Below, piece after piece: positions 46,733-56,525 of a stretch of DNA of 64,000 nucleotides. The stretch is from contig CAWJUD010000002.1 in assembly GCA_963845975.1 (NCBI GenBank), positions 620,001-684,000 of the forward strand. The letters are read 5' to 3'. Source of the DNA: JBEKIK01 sp963845975 (lineage in GTDB: Bacteria > Planctomycetota > Planctomycetia > Pirellulales > Thermoguttaceae). The notes under the pieces were generated by a model. That model was given only the letters and a program-made list of their open reading frames with translations, ran no database searches and was not told the DNA's origin. The position numbers were made by a program, and so were the translations under genes. The first letter of the stretch is position 1; every line of letters begins with the position of its first letter.

Positions 46733-47829
46733 TGAACGATGGAAAAACTTCCTGCCGCCCCTGTCCCGCCGAATTGCTGATAAGCGTGGTGTTGCCGGTG
46801 TGTAACGAGGAGCGGATCCTGCCGCTCTTGGCCGCGCAGCTTACTCGCCTCCTGCAACTGAGGGAATATGAGTACGAAATCATTTTTGTAAACGACGGCT
46901 CGCAAGACCAAAGCGGCCACGTTCTAGATCAATTGGCCTCAAGCAGCCGGCGGATACGGGTACTGCATTTTTCCCGGAATTTCGGGCACCAGGCGGCCCT
47001 CCACGCCGGTTTGGCCCATGCCCGGGGCGACGCAGTCGTGATCATGGATTCCGACCTGCAAGACGACCCCGAGGCGATCGGGCAAATGATCGATCGCTGG
47101 CTGGAAGGATATGACGTGGTCTACGCCTTGCGCCGCAATCGAAAGGAAGGCAAAATCAAGAAGTTGCTCTTCGCCTCGTTTCATCGCATGCTCTCCCGCG
47201 TGGCGTCTATCTCCATCCCCGCCGACGCGGGCAATTTCGGCCTGATCGATCGGCGGATCGCGGAATTGATTCTCGCCCTCGGCGAGCGCGACCGCTATTT
47301 TCCCGGACTGCGATCTTGGGTCGGATTCAAGCAAATCGGCATCGAAGTCGAGCGCAACGCCCGCTACGACCGGCAGCCGCGGGTATCGCTCGGCGGTTTG
47401 TTCAACCTGGCCAAGACGGCGATTTTCTCCTTTTCGGCCATGCCGCTCATGCTCTTTCACTTCATCGGTCTGGCGGCAGCCGCGGTCTTCCTGGGTCTTA
47501 GCGCCTTCTCTCTATATTGCAAACTCTTCACCAACCTGGCAATTCCCGGTTGGACGTCCTATATCCTCGCCGGAAGCTTTTTCGGGGCGATAAACGCCAT
47601 GGGTATCGCGATCCTGGGCGAATACGTAATCCGCATTTACGATCAGGTCCGCGCCAGACCCTTGTACCTGGTCGATCGCATGGTCAATATGCAAGCGGAA
47701 ATCGCGGAGGAAACGGCAAAGGGCGATAAGCCATATCGCGACCTGCTCTTGGAGGCCATCAACCTGCTCGATTCCGCCAAGATTTCTCAACCTTGTGTGA
47801 AACATGAAACCGCGGAATTAATCAAATAG
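46732..47829 (+). CDS. GtrB-type glycosyltransferase (polyprenyl-phosphate sugar transferase)
   Basis: 365 residues of GT2 fold: LLISVVLPVCNEERILPLL, EIIFVNDGSQDQSG, the DxD region VIMDSDLQDDPEAIGQMIDR, and GNFGLIDRRIAELILAL. Two membrane helices at the C-terminus (PLMLFHFIGLAAAAVFLGLS and ILAGSFFGAINAMGIAILGE) fit the GtrB/DPMS family. It should move a sugar from a nucleotide donor to undecaprenyl phosphate, which the coupled YfhO-like protein could use. Start codon overlaps the upstream stop (TGATG). Confidence 0.9.
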   Translation: MNDGKTSCRPCPAELLISVVLPVCNEERILPLLAAQLTRLLQLREYEYEIIFVNDGSQDQSGHVLDQLASSSRRIRVLHFSRNFGHQAALHAGLAHARGDAVVIMDSDLQDDPEAIGQMIDRWLEGYDVVYALRRNRKEGKIKKLLFASFHRMLSRVASISIPADAGNFGLIDRRIAELILALGERDRYFPGLRSWVGFKQIGIEVERNARYDRQPRVSLGGLFNLAKTAIFSFSAMPLMLFHFIGLAAAAVFLGLSAFSLYCKLFTNLAIPGWTSYILAGSFFGAINAMGIAILGEYVIRIYDQVRARPLYLVDRMVNMQAEIAEETAKGDKPYRDLLLEAINLLDSAKISQPCVKHETAELIK

Positions 47830-47835
47830 AACGAC

Positions 47836-47973
47836 TAGAGCGCATCTCGGATCAGTGTAGCGTGTTGGGTGCCATGCCCACGCTTGTCGTGGGCATGTTT
47901 TCCCGAGAATTACACTACATGGCCACGCAAGCGTGGCCATGGCACCCGCTACACTCAAGTGAGATGCGCTCTA
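47836..47973. repeat. 138-bp MITE-like inverted-repeat element
   Basis: Perfect 13-bp terminal inverted repeats TAGAGCGCATCTC (47836-47848) and its complement (47961-47973). The arms continue as inverted copies, with GTGTAGCG and GGTGCCATG in each, and each arm holds its own hairpin (CCCACG / CGTGGG and GGCCACG / CGTGGCC). TA at both ends would fit a TA target duplication. No coding capacity; it probably moves with a transposase from elsewhere. Confidence 0.75.
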
Positions 47974-48040
47974 ATCGCGGTAATCGTTGATCGGGTGTCC
48001 AATATACGGGTCGTGAATGGTTCCGGGAATTTGAAATTCA

Positions 48041-49544
48041 GTAACAGTTTAGTTTTTTGTCATATTTATGGTGGCAGTGATGGAAGTTTGCCAGTGGTCA
48101 AATAGGTTTTCAGGGCTTGGATGACGGAATCCAAGAGATCGTGATTGCGTTGTTTTAGTGTGCGAAAGATGCTCATCAGCACCGCTTGGGTGTCCGCTCC
48201 GCGGCGGCTGCGATTGGCATAGCTGTTTTTGCGAATGATCACTGCCGGACGAATCGCCCGTTCGGCGTGGTTGTTCTCGAAGGGAACGTCCGCGTGATCC
48301 AAAAAAGTGAACAACTCGTTTTGGTGTCGGCGCAGCCGTTTCACGAGACGGTCGGCTTGCCGATCGCGCCAATCGGTTTCGATCAGTTCCTGCAATCTTC
48401 GGTCCAAACACGCCCGCCGCGATGCGTATTCCGCCGGAGGATGCTCCTCGCGTTTCCACAAACGGATGGCGTCGCCCAGCAGCCGTCGCAGCTTTTTGGC
48501 GAATGCAGACCAATGTTCTCCGGGATTTTTGTATTTTTCCACATGCTCCAGGTCGCGGAACAGATGCACCAGACATTTCTGCCGCGGACCGCCGGAAATC
48601 GCGTTGTAAGCGCCCCAGAAATCGCTGATAAACGCGCCTTTGAACTCCTCGGCGAAGAATTTCCGCAGCGCCGGCTCGCCACGCGAGCGATCGATCAGAT
48701 AGTAGGTCAGCCGCGGATTGCTGAAACACCACAGCCAGTGGGTTTTGCCAGCCACGCGCCAGCCCGTCTCGTCGCCGTGCAGCACGGCCGACGCCAGTCC
48801 CTCTTGTTGAATCTGTTCGTACCAGGGGGAGAGCGCCTCTCGCAGACGATGCCACATCTGCGCCAAGGCCCCTTTGCTGATCTTCAGTTGCAAGTGATGG
48901 TTGAAGACGTCCACGATTTGCTGCGAGGTCGTGCCCAGTCCGTAGTGCATCCACGCCGAAAGCGCCACCGCACGGTTGCCCAAGCGGGCGTTCGGCAGGG
49001 CGTCGGGCGCCTGCGGCGCGACGCGCTTCTTGCAGCGCGGGCACCAGTCGCGATGGATCGTATGTTCTGTGACTTCGGCTTGAAGATTCTCGGGAATGTC
49101 CTCCACATATCGCGTGTGCGTCTGGTTCAGCCGCTTCAAACGTCCCTGACAGTGCGGACAGCAAGGAAGTTGGTGTTCCTCGTAACGGTCGATCCGCTGG
49201 GGCCGCTTCCGGCCACTGCCCGGATGCCCATTTTTGCGGCCGGGCCGCTTTTTCCGCGAAGAAATGGCCGGTTTTTCGTAAACCGGGATCATGCCCGAGG
49301 GCGTGGAGGGCATAGTCGAGGCCGAATTCCGCGCCTCGGCCAACTGCTTGGCCATTTCCAACAGCGCGAAAATCACCGCCTCCCTCCCCCGCGAGAAAAT
49401 CGCCTCCGCCTGCGCGGTCGAGGCTTGGCCCCAAAGATATTCCCTTGGGCAAAACAGAAATAGTAGTGTCCTTTCGCATAAACCATAGACATAAACCATT
49501 TCCCGTTTTTTCCCAAGATCAATCCCAAAAAACTAAACTATTAC
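48041..49544 (-). mobile_element. Complete IS66-family insertion sequence
   Basis: About 1504 bases with imperfect terminal inverted repeats: GTAACAGTTTAGTTTTTTG at the left end and GTAATAGTTTAGTTTTTTG (reverse) at the right end. Both ends are flanked by the identical 8-base target duplication GAAATTCA (48033-48040 and 49545-49552), the size expected of IS66. There is one transposase gene and no separate tnpA or tnpB. Confidence 0.93.
48066..49499 (-). CDS. IS66-family transposase (TnpC)
   Basis: About 477 residues. A zinc-binding segment CCPHCQGRLKRLNQ and WCPRCKKRVAP comes first, then the DDE catalytic domain with LHGDETGWRVAGKTHWLW, AFISDFWGAYNAISGG and PFENNHAERAIRPAVIIRKN, and the C-terminal SIFRTLKQRNHDLLDSVIQA segment. 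The reading frame is intact, so the element may still be active. The exact start is uncertain because the first 35 residues are unlike a known family start. An overlapping ORF in another frame of this strand is a shadow. Confidence 0.93.
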   Translation of the reverse strand: MVYVYGLCERTLLFLFCPREYLWGQASTAQAEAIFSRGREAVIFALLEMAKQLAEARNSASTMPSTPSGMIPVYEKPAISSRKKRPGRKNGHPGSGRKRPQRIDRYEEHQLPCCPHCQGRLKRLNQTHTRYVEDIPENLQAEVTEHTIHRDWCPRCKKRVAPQAPDALPNARLGNRAVALSAWMHYGLGTTSQQIVDVFNHHLQLKISKGALAQMWHRLREALSPWYEQIQQEGLASAVLHGDETGWRVAGKTHWLWCFSNPRLTYYLIDRSRGEPALRKFFAEEFKGAFISDFWGAYNAISGGPRQKCLVHLFRDLEHVEKYKNPGEHWSAFAKKLRRLLGDAIRLWKREEHPPAEYASRRACLDRRLQELIETDWRDRQADRLVKRLRRHQNELFTFLDHADVPFENNHAERAIRPAVIIRKNSYANRSRRGADTQAVLMSIFRTLKQRNHDLLDSVIQALKTYLTTGKLPSLPP

Positions 49545-49552
49545 GAAATTCA

Positions 49553-50782
49553 TTAGTCCCGGCACTCGAGCCGGGCGGAAAACTTCCGCCGCTTGCCCGG
49601 GAAAATCGCCGCCGCCCGGCAAAGATCGCGCATGGAACCCGGAAATCGGACAACCCCGAAGCATAACAGCGGGGCGATGATCGAGCCCCAATATTGGTTG
49701 AAATCTTGACCCACCACGGCGAAAACCGCCACGTACAAACAGGCGGTCAAGCCGATGCGCGCGCCTAGTGCAGTCTGCCATCCGCCCAGTCCGAACATCG
49801 CCGCCGCGAAATACAGAGCCGTCACCCAGGGCGGCAATAATATCAAATACGCATTCATTTGAGCCGTGGCCAGCACGAATCCCGCCCCGCCGAACCGGAT
49901 CCATCCATGTTTATGGGCTATGGCGTCCGGGCCGATCAGGCCCGATACGTTCCACCAATGCCATCCATAAAAGATCAGCCATGCCGATAGTCCCAGCCCC
50001 CAACCCGCGAGTTCCGTATTATTTAGTCCACAGTGAATACGCCGGGGGTTTTCCTTGGCGCCACGATTATTCGTGGGAAAGCATTTTAATCCTGCCATTG
50101 CCGTGCAAAGCAAACAATAAGGCAAGGCCAATTCGCGTATGAATAAGGCGGCCAAACCCAATCCCAGCCCAAGTTTTGGCCTGCACGTTCCATAGGCGCA
50201 CAAGGAAAAGGCGATCAATACCCCAGCCCATAAAATCGGCATCACAAATAAATCGTCCAACACGGTGAACAACAACGGTCCGCTGAGCAGAACCACGCAT
50301 GCCAGCCCGATATACGGGAAATGTCCCGGGGACTGTCCCGATGTTTCGGGCGCCATGCTCGCATGGTCGGCAAAAATGGGACTATCCTCTTTAGAATTTC
50401 GCTCCCGGGCAAGGGCCTGGAAGGCGAAGATAATCAATCCCAGCGACAAAGCCCCAAGAAAATACTTTGCCCATTCCGATCTAGGCAACCGGCCTATAAA
50501 CCACATCGGCAACGGTGTGCGCCAATTAAAAACGCTCAGGGTAGGATAACCTCTTGCGGTCAATTCGGCAGCAGCGGCCTGATAATAGCCCTCACCTTTG
50601 TGTATGCGATCCACTTCCGCCCGATACAAGGCCGCGTCGCCTGCCCCGCGTCTTGACCGCTCGACGTTGCCTTGCCAAAGCGGCGACAGGGCCACCTCAA
50701 TGCAAAACAGGGCGCCCAGCGCCAGAATTGCCAAAACCGCTCGGGCTTGCCACGCTGACAGTCGAGAATAACCCGTGACCAT
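49553..50782 (-). CDS. Polytopic membrane protein of unknown function
   Basis: 409 residues with about nine hydrophobic segments, for example ARAVLAILALGALFCIEVAL, FPYIGLACVVLLSGPLLFTV and IGLTACLYVAVFAVVG. A soluble loop has DAALYRAEVDRIHKGEGYYQ and SVFNWRTPLPMWFIGRLPRS, a pattern seen in planctomycete membrane proteins resembling GT-C or DUF families. Two hydrophilic inserts (about residues 130-150 and 235-255) come from intergenic-type repeats. The IS66 element ends directly at its 3' side without breaking it. Confidence 0.65.
   Translation of the reverse strand: MVTGYSRLSAWQARAVLAILALGALFCIEVALSPLWQGNVERSRRGAGDAALYRAEVDRIHKGEGYYQAAAAELTARGYPTLSVFNWRTPLPMWFIGRLPRSEWAKYFLGALSLGLIIFAFQALARERNSKEDSPIFADHASMAPETSGQSPGHFPYIGLACVVLLSGPLLFTVLDDLFVMPILWAGVLIAFSLCAYGTCRPKLGLGLGLAALFIRELALPYCLLCTAMAGLKCFPTNNRGAKENPRRIHCGLNNTELAGWGLGLSAWLIFYGWHWWNVSGLIGPDAIAHKHGWIRFGGAGFVLATAQMNAYLILLPPWVTALYFAAAMFGLGGWQTALGARIGLTACLYVAVFAVVGQDFNQYWGSIIAPLLCFGVVRFPGSMRDLCRAAAIFPGKRRKFSARLECRD
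50022..50053. repeat. CCCCCGGCG repeat inside a membrane protein gene
   Basis: A copy of the TAG-ACCCCCGGCGTATTCAC element (CGCCGGGGGTTTTCC on the plus strand) lies in frame in the membrane protein gene, encoding AKENPRRIHCGLNN in a loop. It belongs to the family at 43141-43166 and 38778. Confidence 0.65.
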
Positions 50783-50921
50783 AGATTAAAAGCCTGATGA
50801 AAGATGTCACCCCGTGATTTTGCGCTTATAAGCCTTTTTGCAAGTGTAGCTTACTGTATTAACGGGAATTGAATGGATTTGGCGATAAAAATGTCGCAAA
50901 AATGCGACTTTGGGAAAAATG

Positions 50922-53724
50922 TTATCGCTTGCGTCGCCAAACGTAAAACAGCAGGCATGAAACTCCGGTGCCCAACAAATTCAAGGCGGAAGGTTCGGGA
51001 ACGGCCCTCATAGAAGAGAAATCACCCGCCGGACCGCCGGCAATGGCGCTGATGACCACTGAGGAATTCGGCATAATAGTGAGCGTTCCCACGGAAATGC
51101 TTGATGCGGTAAGTTGCGTGGTGATCCCGGCGCTGCCGACGATCAATTCCCCTTGCCCGGAGATCTCGCCCAATGTCGTGGTCCCGGTATTCAATTGCAA
51201 TCCTCCGCTATAGATAAGCGTGTTTCCGCTATAGGTGGGATTGCCCGTGAGGGTCAAAATTCCTGCGCCGTCTTTGATTATTCCACCACTGCCGGAGATA
51301 ACGCCGGAAAATGTCGTGGATGCGTTGCCGCCCATGGTAAGCGTTCCGGATCCTAGAAGCACCGAACTGCCGGCCACGCCGGACAGCGAGCCTATGGTCT
51401 GGCTGAAGTTGTTAAGATCCAGTGTTGCACCGCTGCCGGTTATGTTTACGTCGGTGGATGAAGGCAGCGAGCCCGGGGCGCTTATATTCAAGGAGGAGAG
51501 ATTTGCGTTGGGGCCCGCGTCGTGCAAAATTTCGAGGGCGTTGGAGTTGAGGGCCCCGTTCCAGAAACGTACCTCGTTGTAACTCGCGCTTGCCGTGTTA
51601 TCTGAAGTATAGAAGGAGCGGCCCAAGTTGTCTGCGGCATCGTTGAAATTGGCCAGCGTGTTAGCAGTGGTGAAAGATCCTTTGGCTGAACCCAGGTTGG
51701 CGTTTCCCGACGCGGCGGAATACCAAGTGACTGCTGTCGAGTCGCCCAAGGGCTTCAACTCCATTACGATATGGTATTCCGTGTTCGGATTGTATGGCTG
51801 GTTGGTATTATCCGACGTACTCGTGACGATGCGAGATGTATTCGGGGCGGTGTCTTTCCATTCCACCCGGTCCGAGTTTTGGTCGCTCCATTGAGTCCAG
51901 CTCATGAAGAGGTTTTCGTTGCTGGATGAGCCCAAGTCGAAAATCCGGCTCCATGTCTGCAAGACTTTCGGTGTAGCCCAGAGTTCGATGGTAACAGGCG
52001 AGTTGCTCTTAGGCAGCAGGTTCGAACCCAGGCTGATGTAGTCCGATGAGCCTCTAGCGCCGCCGGTAAGGGTCGCTTGGCCCGGTGTGGAGGTAAGTGA
52101 GACGTTATTCGCGCCCACATCGACAATTGTGGCGGGGCTGCCGCCCGCCGAATCGTTCAAAGATCCGTTGAAACTCCAGCGATGAGCGACCGAAATCGGA
52201 TTTGTACCCAGTTTTAGGGTTCCTGCGGATATGGTGGTCGAGCCGCTATAGGTGTTTGCCCCGCCGAGGGTAAGCGTGCCGCCGCCAATCTTGGCCAGAC
52301 CGCCGGCGGCCGAAGCCATCGTAAGTGCCTGGGAAATGGTTATGTTATTGCTGTTGGTGTCGATCACGGCTCCGCCGGATTGCACGTCAACCGTGTTCAA
52401 GCCCGTCATGAACCAGGTGGTGGAGTTTCTAGCTTTCAATGTGCCGCCGTTAAAGTGGAAAGCGGCCGTGCTGCCGTTGCCATAGACCGCGGCCGTGGAG
52501 ATCGTGCCGCCGTCGAGATGCACGGCGCCGTTGCCGACTTGAATGAAGTCGGTTGCGTTGATGGTGCCGCCGGAGATGTTTAATATGCCGGAGCTTGTCT
52601 GACCGACTTTAATTCCGGAAAGCGTGCCTGTAGGCGAAGAAGCGAGATTCACGGCGTGGCCGCTTTGAATCACGGCGATTTGATTGTTGCCCGGGACGAT
52701 ACCGCCCAGCCAATTGGCGTTTGTCAAAAAATTATTCGTGCCGGTTGCGTAGTTATCGAATTCGATTTCCGTGGTATCCAGTGTGGCGTTGACGATCAAA
52801 TTATCGGCCACGGCGCGGGAAACTTTAAACACGGAACCATGCTTGCCGTTCGCGGGGAAGACGAGATCATTGTTGCGATTGGTCCAGTTCGTGCCGTCGC
52901 TGGAGGTGCACAAACCCATCTGGGTGTAGAAGTCGGCGTACACGTACCAGGAACCGCCGATTTTGATTGAGTTGGGGCCCTCGCAACCGACAGTGGCAAT
53001 ATACGGGCCGGAAGTAGCATACGCGCCGGTCAGATTAGTGCCGCCCTGCGCCTTGTATACGATGCCGTTGCGCTCGTCCTTGACGAACATTACGTAGTTG
53101 TTCGTCGCGTCATCTTTAACGATATTCGCGTCGATTACCGGGAAGCCGGGATCGTATAAGACGGCGGGAGGCGCTAAAGGCGTTGTAATCGGTTGTAGTG
53201 GAGTAATATATTTTTCTGGGGCCCACGACGCCTCCCACGCTCGTTGCCGAAGACCAATAAACCACATACCGGCTGTTTGCGGCATCCCAAGTGCTTTCCG
53301 GCGCCCAGGCTTGTTGCGTGCCGGGAACGGACGCCATAACATCGACATATTTTTTATCCGTCCAAGTTAGCAAGTCGGTCGAATCGCCATAACAGATTTT
53401 TGTATTGACAGTCCAGGGTTCAGTGGTGTGGGTCAAATGGAAGGTGCCGTCCTGCCCGTAGATGATGTGTACATCGCGCATCGTGGTGCCGGCCATGGGC
53501 CCCGTGACGGCCACATCGCCGTTGACGGCGTGATAGCTCATGCCGTCGAGCGAATAAGCCAAGTACATCCCGCTCGTACCGTTCGGATCCCTGAAATAAG
53601 AGAACATATACACATCGTCCACTGCGAGCGCATGTTGGCAACATAAAGCGGAACCGAGCAGTACAAGGACTATCATTCCTGGTAATTTGCCGCCAGGCAA
53701 AATAAAAAAAGATGTCTCACTCAT
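50922..53724 (-). CDS. Secreted GH43-like protein with LamG, beta-strand repeats and PEP-CTERM, frameshifted near 53175
   Basis: The ATG at 53724 follows AGGAGG. A signal peptide (LPGMIVLVLLGSALCCQHAL) precedes a five-bladed GH43-like propeller: YMFSYFRDPNGTSGM, TTMRDVHIIYGQDGTFHLTH and AWAPESTWD. Near SATTDYNAFSA an extra C shifts the frame; removing it gives AFSAPAVLYDPGFPVIDA, matching the paralog downstream. The C-terminal part has autotransporter-type repeats (GGLAKIGGGTLTLGGANTYS), a LamG domain (AHRWSFNGSLNDSAGG, PVTIELWATPK) and AVPEPSALNLLGTGVSCLLF with a basic end. It is likely exported and sorted by an exosortase. Confidence 0.8.
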
Positions 53725-53733
53725 GACAACCTC

Positions 53734-56289
53734 CTAATATATCCATGTCTTTAGGAAAACGGCCGTTGCAGCGATAAGCAGCAAGAGCCAGACCCCAGGT
53801 TCGGGCACGGCCGGGCCGCCGGCAACGGGGCCGATGACCACCGTGGAATTCGCGGCAATGGTGAGCGTTGCCAAGTCAATGTTTGAAGCGGTGAGTTGCG
53901 TGGGCGTCGCGGCGCTGCCCACGATCAAATCGCCCTCTCCGGAAATTCCCGCCAAAGTTGTGCTTCCCGTGTTTAACTGCAATTGCCCGGCGTTGATAAC
54001 CGTCTGTCCGCTGTAGGCGGGATTGCCAATAAGAGTCAAAAGGCCCGGCCCGTTTTTCGTCAAACCCCCGGATGGCGAGCCGGCCAAAAGCCGTTGCCGA
54101 ATGGTGACGTCAAATCCGTTGCTGTCGATTATCGCCCCGCCCGCTTCCACGTCGGCCGTATCCAGATTCTGCATGAAGGTCGCCGTGGTGTTTCTGGCTT
54201 TCAATGTTCCGCCGTTAAAGTGGAACGTGGACGTGCCGCCTCCGTCTTCCACAATCGGCGTGCAGATGGTTCCGCCATCCAGGTGCACGGCGCCATTGCC
54301 GCTCGAGCCACCGCTCAGGCGCAATCCTCCGCTGCTATCGAGGAGACCCGAGCCGCTGGCCGTCAGAATGCCCGCTCCCCCTCCGCCCACGATTAGGCGC
54401 GCGGCGGTACTGGTTTGCAGCATCGTGCCCCCGCTAATCGAATATGACGAGCCGGTTGCGCCGGAGGATTGGCTGATGGAAAGCCCCTGCCTTGCATAGA
54501 GGGTGCCTCCGCTTTGAACAAACGAACCTTGGCCTAGTCCGCCGACCTGGATGTTGCTCGATCCGGAGTCGAAGGTTCCGTCGCCGGATAGTTCGTAAGA
54601 GCCCACGCCATAAGAGGTAAGACGCCCTCCGATCACTATTGCATTGCCGCTGCCGGTTACGGAGACGCTGCCCCCGGACTGATGCATGGCGCCTACGGCG
54701 TTGCCTCTGGCGGTTCCGTAGATGTCGCCTGAGGCGACAAACAACGCGTTCGCGCTTAAATTCCCTCCTTCCACGTATAAGTCGCCATGCGAATTGCGGA
54801 ACTGGCCGACGTTGAGATTACCTTTCACAGTCAACGAGCCGCCCTGCAAACGATAAGTCCCAGTGCCAAATATGCCAATAGAGGAGTAATTGTTGGAAGT
54901 TATCGAGGAATTATCGTTTTGAACTATCTCGCCCGAACCTCCTTCGCCGACGAGAATGGAACCGGCCACTGCGATTGCGGCAGAACCTGAAATGTTGATA
55001 GTGCCCGACGCGTTCGCTCCGGTCGCGCCGAGGCTGACGTTGCCGGCGCTGATTTTTCCGCCGGAAAAATTCAATACGCTTCCGGCCGAGCCGTTGTTGC
55101 GTCCGGAGCACACCCAGTTTGATACGTTTACCGTTCCCCCGCTGATATTCAACACGCCCGGCGAAGTTTCGCCTACCCACAATTCGGTGAGCGTGCCCGC
55201 AGGCGATGCGCTTAGATCCGCCGTATGCCCGCTTTGAATTATGGCGATTTGCCCAATGCCCGGCACTGTACCGCCCAGCCAATTTCCGCCGGTTAGATAG
55301 TCCGTCGAGCCCGATGCCTGGCCGTCGAATTCGATCTGCGAGGTTGCTCGTGGGACGTGGGCGATCAAATAGTCCGCCGCCGAGCGGGGAACGGCAAACA
55401 CCGTGCCATGATGCGCATTCGACGGAAAGATGACTTTATTGGTGTAATCAGTCCAGGTGGCCATGTCGTCGGAAGAACTCATGGCTAGATACATGGTGTT
55501 GCTATATGCATCGGAATAGCAGTACCAGGTGTTGCCGATCTTGATTACCGATGGTCCTTCGGCGCCGGAACCAACGGGTGAAACCTGCATGAGTGGAGAA
55601 GTGGCATACGGGCCGGTCGGGCTGGTACTGGCCGGCGTCATATATATATTGCTTGTGATGTCGTCTTTGCAGAAAAGCCGGTAATTCAAGCCGTCTTTGA
55701 CTATCGTGGCGTCAATGGTCCTGAAACCGGGGTCATACAAAATGGCCGGAGCGGAAAAAGTGCTGTAATCGGCTGTAGTAGAGTAATAAATTTTTTTTTG
55801 CTCTCCGCCCGAATTGAATCCCGACGACCAACACACGATGTATCTATTGTTGGGGGCGTCCCAATAACTTTCCGGCGCCCAGATTTCTTCCGGGTTGAAC
55901 CCCGTGATGCTGATGCTTCTCTTCGCCGACCAGTCGACCAGATTGGATGAATCGCTGTAACCGAACGTGGCGCCGGTCCAGGAAGTTGTGTAAAGCAGGT
56001 GAAATTTGTTGTCCGGTCCGTAAATTATGTTTGGATCGCGCATCAGCGTGCCGCTGGGCGGCGTGATCGCTGTGTCGTTGTTCACGGCATGGTAGCTTAA
56101 TCCATCAAGCGAATAGGCCAGGTGCAGCCCGTCCGTGCCGTCGGGTTCATTGAAATACGAGAACATATATACGGTGTCATCCGCCGCGGCAGGCATGCAA
56201 CATAATGCGGAAACCGCCGCTACGAATAGCACAATTCCGGGCAAATGTAATTTGCTCCAAGACCAGGCGTCATATGTCCTTCGATGCAT
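53734..56289 (-). CDS. Secreted GH43-like protein with beta-strand repeats and PEP-CTERM (paralog)
   Basis: 851 residues from the ATG at 56289 (MHRRTYDAWSWSKLHLPGIV), which follows GGAGG. After the signal peptide comes the propeller: YMFSYFNEPDGTDGLHLAYS, TLMRDPNIIYGPDNKFHLLY, EEIWAPESYWD and TIDATIVKDGLNYRLFCKDD. The middle is a long run of Gly/Ser-rich pectin-lyase-like or autotransporter beta repeats (ISGGTVNVSN, GTYRLQGGSLTVKGNLN). The end is AVPEPGVWLLLLIAATAVFL with KTWIY, a sorting signal that lacks the usual Arg-rich tail. Closely related to the gene nine bases downstream, so probably a tandem duplication. Confidence 0.82.
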   Translation of the reverse strand: MHRRTYDAWSWSKLHLPGIVLFVAAVSALCCMPAAADDTVYMFSYFNEPDGTDGLHLAYSLDGLSYHAVNNDTAITPPSGTLMRDPNIIYGPDNKFHLLYTTSWTGATFGYSDSSNLVDWSAKRSISITGFNPEEIWAPESYWDAPNNRYIVCWSSGFNSGGEQKKIYYSTTADYSTFSAPAILYDPGFRTIDATIVKDGLNYRLFCKDDITSNIYMTPASTSPTGPYATSPLMQVSPVGSGAEGPSVIKIGNTWYCYSDAYSNTMYLAMSSSDDMATWTDYTNKVIFPSNAHHGTVFAVPRSAADYLIAHVPRATSQIEFDGQASGSTDYLTGGNWLGGTVPGIGQIAIIQSGHTADLSASPAGTLTELWVGETSPGVLNISGGTVNVSNWVCSGRNNGSAGSVLNFSGGKISAGNVSLGATGANASGTINISGSAAIAVAGSILVGEGGSGEIVQNDNSSITSNNYSSIGIFGTGTYRLQGGSLTVKGNLNVGQFRNSHGDLYVEGGNLSANALFVASGDIYGTARGNAVGAMHQSGGSVSVTGSGNAIVIGGRLTSYGVGSYELSGDGTFDSGSSNIQVGGLGQGSFVQSGGTLYARQGLSISQSSGATGSSYSISGGTMLQTSTAARLIVGGGGAGILTASGSGLLDSSGGLRLSGGSSGNGAVHLDGGTICTPIVEDGGGTSTFHFNGGTLKARNTTATFMQNLDTADVEAGGAIIDSNGFDVTIRQRLLAGSPSGGLTKNGPGLLTLIGNPAYSGQTVINAGQLQLNTGSTTLAGISGEGDLIVGSAATPTQLTASNIDLATLTIAANSTVVIGPVAGGPAVPEPGVWLLLLIAATAVFLKTWIY

Positions 56290-56411
56290 AATTGACCTCC
56301 GATTATTCTGAGGCGGTCTAACCTGTTGCCCGATAAAGCCCGGGAAATACAACGTCCATTATACAATCTGTTTATGTGAAATACATCAAAAAAATACGCC
56401 AAATTCCAAAT

Positions 56412-56449
56412 AAAAGCCTTGCGTAATTTGTGATTACGCAAGGCTTTTT
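56412..56449 (-). terminator. Bidirectional hairpin terminator
   Basis: AAAAGCCTTGCGTAAT and ATTACGCAAGGCTTTTT form a 16-base stem with a short loop and T tracts on both sides. It lies about 75 bases after the GH127 stop and before the GH43-like gene, so it separates those transcripts. The tRNA-Ala terminator near 61929 has a similar CCTTACG / CATAAGG stem. Confidence 0.85.
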
Positions 56450-56525
56450 GTAGTTATGGATATTGAATCCCAATTCTGACCTTGTGGATGCATCATGCAT
56501 CCGCAAACGCGGCGTCTTGTCCGCG

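Noticed and set aside
47869..48105. 78-residue ORF over the MITE-like element
   Set aside because: It lies on the repeat and the IS66 end; it is a chance reading.
48186..49463. 425-residue plus-strand ORF opposite the transposase
   Set aside because: Antisense shadow of a well-conserved coding region.
48049..49479. 476-residue ORF overlapping the IS66 transposase
   Set aside because: It is the next frame of the transposase with no recognisable domain. The transposase motifs are all in the 48066-49499 frame.
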